A DNA stretch of 5,499 bases from positions 1 to 5,499 of the forward strand of contig JAEXGX010000420.1 in the NCBI GenBank assembly GCA_023450535.1. The letters run 5' to 3'. Shown here piece after piece: positions 1-4,917 of the stretch (position 1 is its first letter; the number at the start of each line of letters is the position of its first letter). Source of the stretch: Pseudomonadota bacterium (GTDB lineage: Bacteria; Desulfobacterota; Desulfovibrionia; Desulfovibrionales; Desulfovibrionaceae). A model generated the notes under the pieces. It saw only the letters and a list, made by a program, of their open reading frames with translations, was not told where the DNA came from and made no database searches. The position numbers and the translations under genes are program-made.

Positions 1-1
1 A

Positions 2-1000
2 TTCATTATTCCCGGACAGCCATGCTTCCCCGGCGCAACGCGCTTCCTCTCCCAGGTTTTCCAACCAGGCCGGAAGACAACACGCTACGAAACCTGGCAA
101 CTCGATCCGCCCGTGGTGCAATCGGAAATACTCCACGTTTTCCAGGTCATTCTCTCTGGCGCCCGCCATACCAGGAGGTTCAGCGCCGTAGCGTGTATCG
201 CCCAAAAGAGGATGTCCCAGCGCTGCTGCATGCGCCCGGATCTGGTGTCGCGCGCCCTTGAGAATCAGACAGCCAGCCAGCGTGGCTTCACCTTCCAACG
301 CCGCCCTGTTTCGCAGACATTCAGGAGCAATGCGCGCTAACGGAACAATCAGGGTGTGGCGGCGCGAGTCCGGGTGAGCGGCCATTTCCACCAGTACCCG
401 TTCTCTTCCTTTGAGAATGAGGCGCTGCTTCACCAGATGCTCACCGGCCAGATGCCCCTGAAGCAGAGCCAGATAATACTTGCGGGTCAATCCGCCGTCC
501 TGTGCCGCTTTCCAGCGCCTTTCTCCTTCCGCGTTCAGCGCGGCCATGACAATACCCGATGTGGCGCAATCCAAACGGTTCAGCAAACGCGCCCTTTCTC
601 CAAACCCAGGCAGCAGAGAGTCCAACACTTCCAGAGCTCCCAGGCTTTCTCCGGGTTTTCCCGCCAGGGCTTCGCTGTGCATTCCCGCGGGCTTGAACAG
701 CGCGGCCAGCCCGCCACCTTCTTCCGTTTCCGGGCGCAACACATACGGCGCGGGAATGGCCTCAGATACGGGAGTTTCCACAGCAAACTTTTCTTCAGGC
801 TCAGCCAGCGCCAGCAGGTCGCCAAGCCGGACCTTGTGCGCGGCGGGGCGCGCCCGACCATTGACCAACGCCCGGCCCAGTTCGCAGGCTCTGCGTCTGC
901 CGCGCAACCCCATGCCCGGCAGCAGACGTTCCAGCACTGCGTCCAGCCTCCTGCCCGCTTCATATTCGCCGACCACAATGTTCAATATTCCGTCCGCCAT
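2..1000 (-). CDS. RluA-family RNA pseudouridine synthase (C-terminus beyond window)
   Basis: This gene isomerises specific uridines to pseudouridine in 23S rRNA or tRNA in the cytoplasm. The frame is open for 333 codons from ATG at 1000 down to base 2, with no stop, so the far C-terminus lies outside the window. Residues about 17-65 form an S4-like RNA-binding domain (RRLDAVLERLL ... ALVNGRARPAAHKVRLGD). The catalytic motif is LLNRLDCATSGIV around residues 139-151, with Asp144 as the expected nucleophile. Other family blocks are TRKYYLALLQG (172-182) and RHQIRAHAAALGHPLLGDTRYG (251-272). The usual HRLD is NRLD here, a tolerated-looking change. The start is supported by AGGGGG about five bases upstream of the ATG. 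It is transcribed divergently from the mod cluster and is probably unrelated to it. The C-terminal 50 residues after the core are longer than in minimal members. The exact target (RluA, C or D type) cannot be assigned. Confidence 0.9.
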   Translation of the reverse strand, partial: MADGILNIVVGEYEAGRRLDAVLERLLPGMGLRGRRRACELGRALVNGRARPAAHKVRLGDLLALAEPEEKFAVETPVSEAIPAPYVLRPETEEGGGLAALFKPAGMHSEALAGKPGESLGALEVLDSLLPGFGERARLLNRLDCATSGIVMAALNAEGERRWKAAQDGGLTRKYYLALLQGHLAGEHLVKQRLILKGRERVLVEMAAHPDSRRHTLIVPLARIAPECLRNRAALEGEATLAGCLILKGARHQIRAHAAALGHPLLGDTRYGAEPPGMAGARENDLENVEYFRLHHGRIELPGFVACCLPAWLENLGEEARCAGEAWLSGNNE

Positions 1001-1004
1001 GCGG

Positions 1005-1013
1005 CCCCCCTGA
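1005..1013 (-). promoter_or_regulatory. Ribosome binding site of the pseudouridine synthase gene
   Basis: On the minus strand the sequence AGGGGGG precedes the ATG at 1000 by about four to five bases, a purine-rich Shine-Dalgarno. It fixes the start of the synthase and shows that this gene, unlike modC on the other side of the spacer, has a conventional leader. Confidence 0.6.
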
Positions 1014-1024
1014 CTGTCACGCTT

Positions 1025-1037
1025 CCGCTTCAAGCGG
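1025..1037. repeat. Short inverted repeat in the divergent spacer, possible operator
   Basis: CCGCTT-c-AAGCGG is a perfect 6+6 dyad with one central base. The single-base centre cannot be an RNA hairpin loop, so if functional it would be a DNA site. It lies just upstream of the candidate modC promoter and in the leader of the synthase gene. It does not resemble the E. coli ModE box. Dyads this short also occur by chance. Confidence 0.25.
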
Positions 1038-1045
1038 TGTTCCGT

Positions 1046-1075
1046 TTGTCCGTCAAGGGTATCAACTGCTATCCT
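1046..1075 (+). promoter_or_regulatory. Candidate promoter of the mod cluster (extended -10)
   Basis: A -35-like TTGTCC (1046-1051) is followed, after 18 bases, by TATCCT (1070-1075) preceded by TGC, giving an extended -10 of the form TGnTATnnT. The predicted transcription start falls near 1082, only about four bases before the modC ATG. The decamer TGCTATCCTG is repeated exactly at 4898-4907 in front of the helicase region, which supports a shared promoter element. No Shine-Dalgarno precedes modC, consistent with a leaderless or nearly leaderless message. Confidence 0.45.
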
Positions 1076-1085
1076 GCCTGACAAT

Positions 1086-1850
1086 ATGCTGTCCGTGAAG
1101 CTGAACAAACGCCTGGGGGACTTTTCCCTGAATCTGGAGTTCCGTCTTGCGGAGCGCTCTATCTGCGCCCTGTTCGGCCCGTCAGGTTCCGGCAAAAGCA
1201 CCCTGATCAACTGTATCGCCGGGCTGTTAACGCCGGACGCGGGCCGCATCGAATGCGACGGCGACATCTGGTTCGACGCGGCATCGGGAAAAAATCTCCC
1301 TCCGGAACGGCGCGAGATCGGTTACGTTTTTCAGGATGGACGGCTTTTCCCACATCTCAGCGTGCGGGATAATCTTCTCTTTGGGAGGCGCTTTCGCGGG
1401 GGTAGCCAAAGTGCAGACGGCGCTCTCTCCCTTGATGCCGCCGCAGAGCTTTTGGGTATCGCCCCGTTACTGCGGCGTATGCCCTCCACACTCTCCGGCG
1501 GCGAAAAACAGCGCGTAGCCATTGGTCGCGCCCTGCTCTGCCGTCCGCGCCTGCTGCTCATGGATGAACCACTGACCGCCCTCGACCCGGCCCGGCGTGC
1601 CGAGCTCATGGACTATATCGCCCGCATCCCCACAGCCTGGAATGTCCCTGTGCTCTATGTCACCCATTCCGCAGAAGAGGCTTTGCGCCTTGCGCCGTCC
1701 TCACTGCTCGTCCGGCAGGGGGTCCTGGACGCCTTTGGCCCCACACGCGACATACTGCGGAAGGCCGGAGCCTTGCCCCCGTCCTCTCGTCTTTTTTCAC
1801 CTTCTTCACCCCTGTCAGGAGCCTGCCATGCAAACTGTCTTTCCGCGTAA
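1086..1850 (+). CDS. modC: ModC-like molybdate ABC transporter ATP-binding protein, short form
   Basis: This is the cytoplasmic ATPase that powers oxyanion import through ModB. The 254-residue protein has Walker A GPSGSGKS (31-38), Q-loop YVFQDGRLFPH (80-90), signature LSGGEKQRVAIGRALL (136-151), Walker B LLLMDEP (156-162), D-loop ALD (165-167) and the switch histidine in YVTHS (His194). The VFQDGRLFPH and LSGGEKQRVAIGRALL blocks and the start MLSVKLNKRLGDFSL match ModC closely. E. coli ModC has about 352 residues; this one stops soon after the nucleotide-binding domain, so the C-terminal Mop/TOBE molybdate-binding domain is missing. The last 20 or so residues, rich in Ser and Pro, look like non-conserved tail. 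The ATG at 1086 was chosen by homology, since there is no Shine-Dalgarno. The 3' end overlaps the next gene by 23 bases, indicating co-transcription and probable translational coupling. Confidence 0.9.
   Translation: MLSVKLNKRLGDFSLNLEFRLAERSICALFGPSGSGKSTLINCIAGLLTPDAGRIECDGDIWFDAASGKNLPPERREIGYVFQDGRLFPHLSVRDNLLFGRRFRGGSQSADGALSLDAAAELLGIAPLLRRMPSTLSGGEKQRVAIGRALLCRPRLLLMDEPLTALDPARRAELMDYIARIPTAWNVPVLYVTHSAEEALRLAPSSLLVRQGVLDAFGPTRDILRKAGALPPSSRLFSPSSPLSGACHANCLSA
1817..1820 (+). promoter_or_regulatory. Ribosome binding site of modA inside modC
   Basis: AGGA lies seven bases before the ATG at 1828 and within the modC reading frame. It decides the modA start: the open frame extends far upstream through modC, but only this ATG has a Shine-Dalgarno and is followed directly by a signal peptide. 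Confidence 0.6.
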
Positions 1851-2586
1851 GCTTACCGGGCTTGCCGCCCTGCTTCTTTCCGTGACTTTCGCATTCAGCA
1901 CCGCACTCACTGCGCGGGCCGAAGTTCCCACAGTAACCACGGGGCTGGGCTACAAACCCATGGTACAAGAACTGTGTGCCCTTTATGCCCAAAAAAGCGG
2001 CCAGACCCCCGTAGAAATGTACAACGGCAATATCGGACAGATGCTGGAACAGATCAAAGCAGGCAGTGGAGCGTCGGTGGTGGTGTCCGACAAGACCACT
2101 CTGGAGGCATCAGACGTGGCCTTTGCAGAATTTCGCCCGCTGGGTCAGGCCGTGCTCATACTGGCCTGGAAAAAGGGAGTTGACATCAAGGTTCCCGCCG
2201 ATCTCAAAAAACCGGAAATCGCAAGCATCGGTTATCCGGACGCCAAAGCCGCCATTTACGGCAAGGCCGCTGTAGCCTTTATGAAAGGCAATGGCATGTA
2301 TGAAGAGCTGCAACCCAAATTGACCATGTTCTCCACTGTGCCGCAGGTCTTTTCCTACCTGGTGTCCGGCAATCTCGACGCCGCTTTTGTCAACGAAGCG
2401 CTGATCAAAAAGCAGGGCGGCAAGGTCGGCGGATGGATGGAACTGGACAGGGGATACGAACCGCTGTTCCTCGTGGCCGGCGTAGTCAAGGGACATGAAA
2501 ACGACCCTGACGTAAAAAAATTTCTTGATTTCCTTGCTTCACCAGAAGCCAAAGAGGTCTGTGTGAAAAATAATTTGCGGCCGTAG
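1828..2586 (+). CDS. modA: ModA-like periplasmic oxyanion-binding protein (divergent)
   Basis: This is the presumed extracytoplasmic ligand-binding component of the transporter. The 252-residue precursor begins with a Sec signal peptide (basic FPRK, hydrophobic 10-27, cleavage predicted after ARA, residue 31), leaving a mature protein of about 221 residues, close to E. coli ModA. Family resemblance is visible in QIKAGSGASVVVSD (75-88), GYPDAKAAIYGKAA (135-148, with the Tyr144 equivalent of the conserved ligand tyrosine), LVSGNLDAAFV (178-188) and the C-terminal VVKGHENDPDVKKFLDFLASPEAKEV (219-244). However, the AAASL motif of classical ModA is replaced by TTGLG (37-41), and the SSSTLARQI region reads NGNIGQMLEQI (66-76), so two serine contacts to the oxyanion appear lost. 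The ligand may be molybdate, tungstate or something else. It overlaps modC by 23 bases. The gene symbol reflects family and context, not a proven ligand. Confidence 0.78.
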   Translation: MQTVFPRKLTGLAALLLSVTFAFSTALTARAEVPTVTTGLGYKPMVQELCALYAQKSGQTPVEMYNGNIGQMLEQIKAGSGASVVVSDKTTLEASDVAFAEFRPLGQAVLILAWKKGVDIKVPADLKKPEIASIGYPDAKAAIYGKAAVAFMKGNGMYEELQPKLTMFSTVPQVFSYLVSGNLDAAFVNEALIKKQGGKVGGWMELDRGYEPLFLVAGVVKGHENDPDVKKFLDFLASPEAKEVCVKNNLRP

Positions 2587-2590
2587 GGGG

Positions 2591-2605
2591 CCTCCGGGCA
2601 GGAGG
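2591..2605 (+). other. Hairpin just after modA
   Basis: CCTCC-gggca-GGAGG forms a five-base-pair GC-rich stem with a five-base loop, starting four bases after the modA stop. GCCTCC (2590-2595) could pair instead with GGAGGC (2604-2609). No U-tract follows, so it is not a standard intrinsic terminator. It could stabilise the 3' end of a modCA message or reduce read-through into modB. Confidence 0.4.
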
Positions 2606-2674
2606 AGGCGAATACACACAAGCTGGAAGATAGCGTAGTGCAAAGGTTTGAGCGTCGCATTTCGGATGCAGTTG

Positions 2675-2715
2675 CTTCTTTATCCTTCTGCCCTCCCGGC
2701 AGAAGGATAAAGAAG
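2675..2715. repeat. Perfect 18-bp inverted repeat with 5-nt loop
   Basis: Left arm 2675-2692 (CTTCTTTATCCTTCTGCC) and right arm 2698-2715 are exact reverse complements around the loop ctccc. Pairing does not extend beyond the arms. As RNA it would be a very stable hairpin on either strand. Neither side has a T-run, so it is not a typical terminator. It could be a palindromic repeat element, an RNA processing or stability hairpin between modCA and modBD, or a transcription brake. Confidence 0.85.
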
Positions 2716-2775
2716 ATCGAACAACCAAAATACGATGTCAAAACGCCGTACTGCAACGCCTCTCCGCGTCAAGTG

Positions 2776-2804
2776 AAAAAAAGAAAAGGTTCTGTTGTCG
2801 AACC
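2776..2804 (-). terminator. Weak candidate terminator on the minus strand
   Basis: Read on the minus strand, GGTTC-gacaaca-GAACC (2804-2788) is followed by a tract of eleven T and one C ending near 2776. The five-base stem is weak but the T-tract is good. It would end a minus-strand transcript coming from the 300-bp block. The same bases form the left boundary of that block, so the resemblance may be incidental. Confidence 0.25.
2778..2787 (+). repeat. Direct repeat, left copy (AAAAAGAAAA)
   Basis: This 10-mer is identical to 3094-3103 and lies just outside the left inverted repeat of the 300-bp block. It is a possible target-site duplication, but low complexity makes coincidence possible. 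Confidence 0.35.
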
Positions 2805-2850
2805 GTGTTGATACCTCCGCGCTACACATAGAGCGTTGCCCCAGTTCCAG

Positions 2851-2894
2851 CGGCAACGCATGTTGCCGCAAAGGCAACCCGTGTTCCACACGGG
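2851..2894. repeat. Two tandem perfect hairpins inside the 300-bp block
   Basis: CGGCAAC-gcat-GTTGCCG (2851-2868) and CCCGTGT-tcc-ACACGGG (2878-2894) are both perfect seven-base-pair stems with short loops, nine bases apart. The word GTTGCC or its complement also recurs nearby at 2835-2840 and 2873-2878, allowing alternative pairings. This density of compact stems suggests a folded RNA or a repeat element rather than coding sequence. Confidence 0.6.
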
Positions 2895-2998
2895 CAAAAG
2901 GCACCAGGTATCCACGGCTGGCATCACTTCACCTCGTGAAGCTACGCTTCCCTCCGTTCCGCTCCGCGAAACATTGCTTCCGCTCCTCGCCCCCCTCC

Positions 2999-3023
2999 AT
3001 GCCGCCCTACCAGGCGGCGGCAT
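2999..3023. repeat. GC-rich hairpin near the right end of the block
   Basis: ATGCCGCC (2999-3006) is the exact complement of GGCGGCAT (3016-3023), with a nine-base loop. A smaller stem, CTTCAC-ctc-GTGAAG, lies upstream at 2927-2941. Both belong to the same structured stretch. Confidence 0.55.
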
Positions 3024-3093
3024 CACTCCTGGCGCGCCACGGCGGGCGCCTCCGGCGGTCAAGACGTATCCTCAACATCATTCTGCAACAGAG

Positions 3094-3103
3094 AAAAAGA
3101 AAA
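3094..3103 (+). repeat. Direct repeat, right copy (AAAAAGAAAA)
   Basis: This is the partner of the 10-mer at 2778-2787, placed two bases outside the right inverted repeat of the 300-bp block. Confidence 0.35.
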
Positions 3104-3141
3104 CGTGATAACCAAACTTAAACACCCAAAACTTTTCCCTG

Positions 3142-3169
3142 CTCATTTTTTGAAAAATGAGGCCCCCTC
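3142..3169 (+). promoter_or_regulatory. modB leader: ribosome site shared by two exclusive hairpins
   Basis: The Shine-Dalgarno GAGG (3159-3162) lies seven bases before the modB ATG. Its GAG is the end of a nine-base inverted repeat, CTCATTTTT-tg-AAAAATGAG (3142-3161). The full GAGG can alternatively pair with CCTC directly before the start codon (GAGG-ccc-CCTC, 3159-3169). Either fold would hide the ribosome site, and the two exclude each other. The layout could set or regulate modB translation independently of modCA, but the stems are AT-rich or short, so in vivo relevance is uncertain. Confidence 0.45.
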
Positions 3170-3859
3170 ATGTTCCCTCTGGACGAACTCAGCTCACCGG
3201 AAGTCAGCTTCTCCCTGCGTCTGACACTGCGCACCTGTGCAGTCTGTCTCATCCTCCATGCTGTGGCCGCCGTTCCGCTGGCCCGCTGGTCAAGTTCCGG
3301 CCCTGCTCCACTGCGCCGTATCCTCAGCTTTCTGATCACCCTGCCGCTCGTCTTCCCTCCCATCGCGCTGGGCTTCATGCTGCTGATGTTCTTCGGCTAC
3401 GAAGGTTGGGGCGGCCGCGTACTGCGGGAAACAGCAGGCGTGAATCTGGTCTTTTCCCCGGCAGGCATCATCTTCGCCGCCTGGCTGGCAGGCCTGCCGC
3501 TGGTGGTCAAACCTGTACAGGCCGCGCTGGGTGCGCCTGAACTGAAGCGCCTGCGGGAAGCGGCGCGGGTCTGTGGGGCCGGGCCGCTGGCAACGTTCTT
3601 TCTGATCACCCTGCCTCTGATCCGGCGGGGCATGGCCGCCGGGCTGCTGCTCGGGCTAACCAGGGCGCTCGGAGAAGTCGGCATGAGCCTTATGCTCGGC
3701 GGAAACATCGCAGGACGCACTAACACGCTTTCCCTGGAGATCTTCAACTCTGTCTCCACAGGGGAATATCGCCGGGCCGCCGCACTCTGTCTGCTGCTCG
3801 GGCTTGTCAGCCTGTTTCTGTACCTTGCGGTGGAATTGTGCCAGAATAAAAAAGAATAA
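3170..3859 (+). CDS. modB: ModB-like molybdate ABC transporter permease
   Basis: This is the inner-membrane channel subunit that pairs with ModC. It has 229 residues, the same length as E. coli ModB. Hydrophobic segments are visible at about 18-38, 50-76, 96-118, 139-165 (partly amphipathic) and 203-222, consistent with five to six membrane passes. The family block LPLVFPPIALGFMLL (58-72) is present. The cytoplasmic EAA loop is EAARVCGAGPLATFFLITLPLI (130-151) with the conserved EAA, Gly136 and Leu-Pro, followed by the ModB-type TRALGEVG (164-171). Residues 179-190 (NIAGRTNTLSLE) correspond to the NIPGETRT region of E. coli. Start ATG 3170 has GAGG upstream. The gene is separated from modA by an unusual 583 bases, so it may need read-through or its own promoter; I found no convincing promoter directly upstream. 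modD follows 41 bases later. Confidence 0.92.
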   Translation: MFPLDELSSPEVSFSLRLTLRTCAVCLILHAVAAVPLARWSSSGPAPLRRILSFLITLPLVFPPIALGFMLLMFFGYEGWGGRVLRETAGVNLVFSPAGIIFAAWLAGLPLVVKPVQAALGAPELKRLREAARVCGAGPLATFFLITLPLIRRGMAAGLLLGLTRALGEVGMSLMLGGNIAGRTNTLSLEIFNSVSTGEYRRAAALCLLLGLVSLFLYLAVELCQNKKE

Positions 3860-3886
3860 ACATTATCTTGGATCGCAAGTTTCCCG

Positions 3887-3893
3887 AAAGGAG
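3887..3893 (+). promoter_or_regulatory. Ribosome binding site deciding the GTG start of modD
   Basis: AAAGGAG is a near-perfect Shine-Dalgarno seven bases before GTG at 3901. A TTG at 3868 in the same frame would add 11 residues (LDRKFPERSTP) that are themselves encoded by the ribosome site, so it is rejected as the start. Confidence 0.75.
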
Positions 3894-3900
3894 TACTCCC

Positions 3901-4782
3901 GTGCATTTTATCAAAAGCGACGCATGGCTTGACGAACTTCTGCTTGACGACTGCCCCGGCATGGATCTGACTGTGGAAATGCTGGGCATCGGCGACGCTC
4001 CTGGCCTCATGAGTTTCAGCCCCAAAGCCGATTGCGTGGTTTCCGGCGTGGAAGAAGCAGCCCTATTGCTGGAACGCTGCGATCTCGCCGTAATCCGGCA
4101 TGCCTGCAACGGTGACCGCTCTCCTGCGGGGCGAACGCTCCTCGAAGCAAAGGGAAACGCCGCCGGACTGCACCGGGGCTGGAAAGCAGCGCAAACCCTC
4201 ATGGAATACATGAGCGGCATAGCTTCCCGCGCAGCGCGCATGACGGAAGCGGCGAAGGCCGTCAACCCTCATGTGCGCGTGGCCGTCACACGCAAAAATT
4301 TCCCCGGAGCCAAACGCCTCTGTCTTGAAGCAGCAGTCAGCGGCGGAGCCGTTGTGCACCGCCTCGGCCTGTCCGACTCCGTGCTCGTGTTTGATCTGCA
4401 CCGCGTCTTTCTTACGGAAGAAAGCGCAGACGCCGGGGAACCGCAGGCCGCCCTGCGCGCCTTTGCCCGGCGCATCCCGGAATTCCGCCTCGCCCTGCCG
4501 GAAAAAAAGCTTTGCGCCGAGGTAGACAGTCCGGAAGATGCCCTGCTGCTGGCAAAGGCAGACATCGATGTCGTGCAGTGCGAAAAATTCTCCTGTCCCG
4601 TTCTGGCCGAAACCGTGCGTGAATTGCGGGCCATAAAACCCAATATCCTCATTTTGGCGGCGGGCGGCGTCAACGGCGACAATGCGGCGGACTATGCCGC
4701 CACCGGCGCGGATGTGCTGGTAACAACCTGGCCCTATTTCGGCAAACCCGCTGACATCAAGGTGCGCATGTTCAGAAGCTAG
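3901..4782 (+). CDS. modD: ModD, quinolinate phosphoribosyltransferase-like protein of mod operons
   Basis: ModD proteins are homologous to nicotinate-nucleotide pyrophosphorylase (NadC) and occur in mod operons. Their reaction and role in molybdenum metabolism are not settled. The GTG start gives 293 residues, near the usual length of about 280-290. The N-terminal part (1-115) matches the NadC-type alpha/beta domain with the ModD-like opening FIKSDAWLDELLLDDCPGMDLT. Then come SGIASRAARMTEAAK (105-119), VTRKNFPGAKRLCLEAAVSGGAVVHRLGLSDSVLV (129-163) with the TRK and HR phosphate-binding residues, AEVDS (206-210) and the C-terminal GGVNGDNAADYAATGADVLVTTWPYFGKPADIKVRM (255-290). The TRKNFPG form and retained basic residues suggest an active phosphoribosyl-type site. 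It sits 41 bases after modB and is the last gene before the terminator, so it is co-transcribed with modB. NadC proper is less likely because of the operon context and the TTWPYFGKPADIKV ending. Confidence 0.88.
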   Translation: MHFIKSDAWLDELLLDDCPGMDLTVEMLGIGDAPGLMSFSPKADCVVSGVEEAALLLERCDLAVIRHACNGDRSPAGRTLLEAKGNAAGLHRGWKAAQTLMEYMSGIASRAARMTEAAKAVNPHVRVAVTRKNFPGAKRLCLEAAVSGGAVVHRLGLSDSVLVFDLHRVFLTEESADAGEPQAALRAFARRIPEFRLALPEKKLCAEVDSPEDALLLAKADIDVVQCEKFSCPVLAETVRELRAIKPNILILAAGGVNGDNAADYAATGADVLVTTWPYFGKPADIKVRMFRS

Positions 4783-4805
4783 AGCATTTAACTTTGAAAA
4801 TGCTC
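4782..4805. repeat. AGAGCATTT palindrome, copy 1 (3' end of modD)
   Basis: GAGCATTT (4782-4789) and AAATGCTC (4798-4805) form a perfect eight-base stem around an eight-base loop, starting on the last base of the modD stop codon. A related sequence lies at 4988-5012. GCTC (4802-4805) could also pair with GAGC at 4814-4817, giving an alternative fold ahead of the terminator. Confidence 0.65.
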
Positions 4806-4837
4806 ACGAAGTCGAGCAACGCGAGATTTCATCGCGA

Positions 4838-4890
4838 CGCCGGAGTAGCCGCAGTTCACTTACGGCTACTCCGGCGCTTGGCTTTTCTTT
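4838..4890 (+). terminator. Rho-independent terminator after modD
   Basis: CGCCGGAGTAGCCG (4838-4851) pairs perfectly with 4863-4876 around an eleven-base loop. A T-rich stretch (cttggcttttcttt, then gacttttt) follows. It lies 55 bases after the modD stop and has the form of a strong intrinsic terminator for the mod transcript, although the T-tract is interrupted. Confidence 0.85.
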
Positions 4891-4906
4891 GACTTTTTGC
4901 TATCCT
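4878..4906 (+). promoter_or_regulatory. Candidate promoter upstream of the helicase gene (extended -10)
   Basis: TTGGCT (4878-4883), 17 bases, then TATCCT (4901-4906) with an upstream TGC gives an extended -10 identical to that proposed for modC (shared decamer TGCTATCCTG). The -35 box starts two bases after the terminator stem, so termination and initiation signals overlap in the terminator's T-rich tail. The predicted start near 4913 would give the helicase message a leader of about 128 bases. Confidence 0.45.
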
Positions 4907-4917
4907 GAAGCGATTTT

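Larger units (their letters stand above)
2792..3091. mobile_element. 300-bp block bounded by inverted repeats (MITE-like insertion or structured RNA)
   Basis: The left boundary (2792-2811) has CTGTTG, eight bases, TGTTGA. The right boundary (3072-3091) read in reverse complement has CTGTTG, eight bases, TGTTGA, with three further matches (GAA) inside the spacer, so 15 of 20 positions agree. After a three-base offset TACCTC faces TACGTC, prolonging the similarity. Immediately outside, the 10-mer AAAAAGAAAA occurs in direct orientation at 2778-2787 and 3094-3103, separated from the repeats by four and two bases, which would suit a target duplication. The interior is GC-rich and full of small hairpins, with no transposase. 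The alternative reading is a structured RNA whose ends pair: with G-U pairs, 17 of 20 positions can form. The A-rich direct repeat is of low complexity, and an inverted match of this size could arise by chance. Confidence 0.35.
2587..3169. other. 583-bp gap between modA and modB without a credible gene
   Basis: In most mod operons the transporter genes abut or overlap, but here modB is 583 bases from modA. Open frames exist on both strands, notably plus 2795-3121 and minus 2769-3062. They have no recognisable domain, no good ribosome site and a composition rich in Arg, Ser and Pro or in Gly, Arg and Trp, typical of translated non-coding GC-rich DNA. I saw no tRNA. The stretch contains several inverted repeats, itemised separately: a post-modA hairpin, an 18-bp perfect stem, a 300-bp bounded block and the modB leader hairpins. 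Confidence 0.7.

Noticed and set aside
356..1081. Long plus-strand open frame (241 codons) opposite the first gene
   Set aside because: It lies antisense to the pseudouridine synthase, whose minus-strand frame shows clear family motifs. The plus frame has no domain, no ribosome site and shadow-like composition rich in Gln, Arg, Phe and Ser.
1001..1085. ModE-type operator
   Set aside because: No sequence resembling the E. coli ModE box is present in the spacer; only an unrelated 6+6 dyad was found.
1597..1827. Upstream extension of modA to 1597
   Set aside because: The added residues are an out-of-frame reading of modC. The ATG at 1828 has a ribosome site and starts a signal peptide.
2788..2804. 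T-arm-like GGTTC...GAACC suggesting a tRNA remnant
   Set aside because: The loop is not TTCRANY and no acceptor, D or anticodon arms could be fitted around it.
2795..3121. Open frames inside the modA-modB gap (plus 2795-3121 and minus 2769-3062)
   Set aside because: They overlap each other, have no ribosome site or recognisable domain, and are probably open only because the DNA is GC-rich and repetitive. They could still be over-annotated as hypothetical proteins if the block is repeated elsewhere.
2587..3169. CRISPR array or tandem repeat
   Set aside because: The repeats are inverted and mostly single; no regular spacing of a constant direct repeat was seen.
3868..3900. TTG start for modD
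   Set aside because: It would translate the strong AAAGGAG ribosome site, and GTG 3901 is better placed and fits the family N-terminus.
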